From JBFLVN01 sp040758475 (GTDB lineage: Bacteria > JAGRBM01), in contig JBFLVN010000262.1 in assembly GCA_040758475.1 (NCBI GenBank), forward strand, positions 1 through 5,149: a stretch of 5,149 bases of DNA, given 5' to 3'. The notes under the pieces were generated by a model. It was not told the origin of the DNA and did no database searches. It saw only the letters and a program-made list of their open reading frames with translations. Positions 4,809-5,149 of this stretch are shown here, in pieces; the stretch's first letter is position 1; each line of letters opens with the position of its first letter. The position numbers and the translations under genes were made by a program.

Positions 4809-5149
4809 ATGCCGGCAAAACCCCTTACTCCCTCCGGTGGCTGGTTGGGTACCGCCTCCCCTCGGATCGCGCCCGACAAAGACGGCTTTTTCACCCGGCT
4901 GGTCACATCTGCAGTCCGCAGGATGGGCCGGGCCGAACCACCGAACATTTTCCTGACACTCCATCGAAATCCCAGCATCTTCTGGCCCTGGCTCCTCTTC
5001 GCCTCCCGCTTCATGCCCCGGGGGACGATCGCCGAACTGGACCGGGAGCGGGTCATCCTCCGCACGGCCTGGAATTGCCGCTGCCGTTACGAATGGGAAC
5101 AGCACGTAGACCTCGCAACGAAAGCCGGCCTCACAAAAGAAGAAATCGC
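4809..5149 (+). CDS. Carboxymuconolactone decarboxylase/AhpD-like family protein (partial, 3' end off window)
   Basis: The first 113 residues are present. The segment ELDRERVILRTAW (76-88), then C-x-C-x-YEWEQHV (90-100) and DLATKAGLTKEEI (101-113), matches the conserved core of the CMD/AhpD family, where the YEW..H..A...G run is typical. Proven members decarboxylate muconolactone-type compounds or act as alkylhydroperoxidases. The AhpD catalytic pair is CxxC four residues before a His; aligned to His99, only the first Cys (Cys92) is kept and the second position is Glu95. A classical AhpD peroxidase mechanism is therefore unlikely. The N-terminal 45 residues are longer than in minimal family members. 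The start codon lies 5 bp after the MBL stop codon and has no clear ribosome binding site, so translation is probably coupled to the MBL gene. The exact reaction is unknown. Confidence 0.8.
   Translation, partial: MPAKPLTPSGGWLGTASPRIAPDKDGFFTRLVTSAVRRMGRAEPPNIFLTLHRNPSIFWPWLLFASRFMPRGTIAELDRERVILRTAWNCRCRYEWEQHVDLATKAGLTKEEI

Noticed and set aside
1..5149. CRISPR array, tRNA, rRNA, insertion sequence or phage attachment site
   Set aside because: No regularly spaced repeats, no tRNA-like cloverleaf, no transposase gene and no flanking direct repeats were seen on either strand.

Overview
This 5.1 kb window is bacterial chromosomal DNA, GC-rich by eye, with tightly packed genes and good AGGAGG-type ribosome binding sites. 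The partial gene at the left edge has an N-terminal signal peptide, and the two diiron-oxidase-like proteins suggest an oxygen-using lifestyle. A Gram-negative, proteobacteria-like host fits, but nothing here fixes the lineage.

Left, minus strand (1-968): a macro-domain protein of the O-acetyl-ADP-ribose deacetylase (YmdB) type is followed 51 bp downstream by a secreted or periplasmic protein that loosely resembles YceI. The latter starts at GTG and runs off the left edge. The two genes are probably co-transcribed.

Centre (969-1072): a 104-bp divergent control region. It holds a GTGGT-N3-ACCAC palindrome of the kind bound by FadR-subfamily GntR regulators, placed 29 bp before the start of such a regulator. 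A second, overlapping inverted repeat reaches into the regulator's ribosome binding site, and a strong small stem-loop lies in the leader of the macro-domain gene.

Right, plus strand (1073 to the right edge): five genes in a row that look like one operon. They are a FadR-like GntR/FCD regulator, two different ferritin-superfamily diiron proteins with apparently complete E...ExxH...E...ExxH ligand sets, a metallo-beta-lactamase-fold hydrolase with an HLDLDH metal motif, and the start of an AhpD/carboxymuconolactone-decarboxylase-like protein. Gaps are 25, 87, 49 and 5 bp. The 87-bp gap contains a perfect 8-bp-arm palindrome.

How the genes may work together (inference): the regulator would sense a small acid or acyl-CoA, and the diiron pair would oxidise a substrate. 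The MBL hydrolase would open an ester or lactone, and the CMD-like protein would act on or detoxify the product. No reductase, ferredoxin or transporter is visible in the window, so electron supply and substrate are unknown. The regulator plus the diiron pair is the most interesting part of the window.
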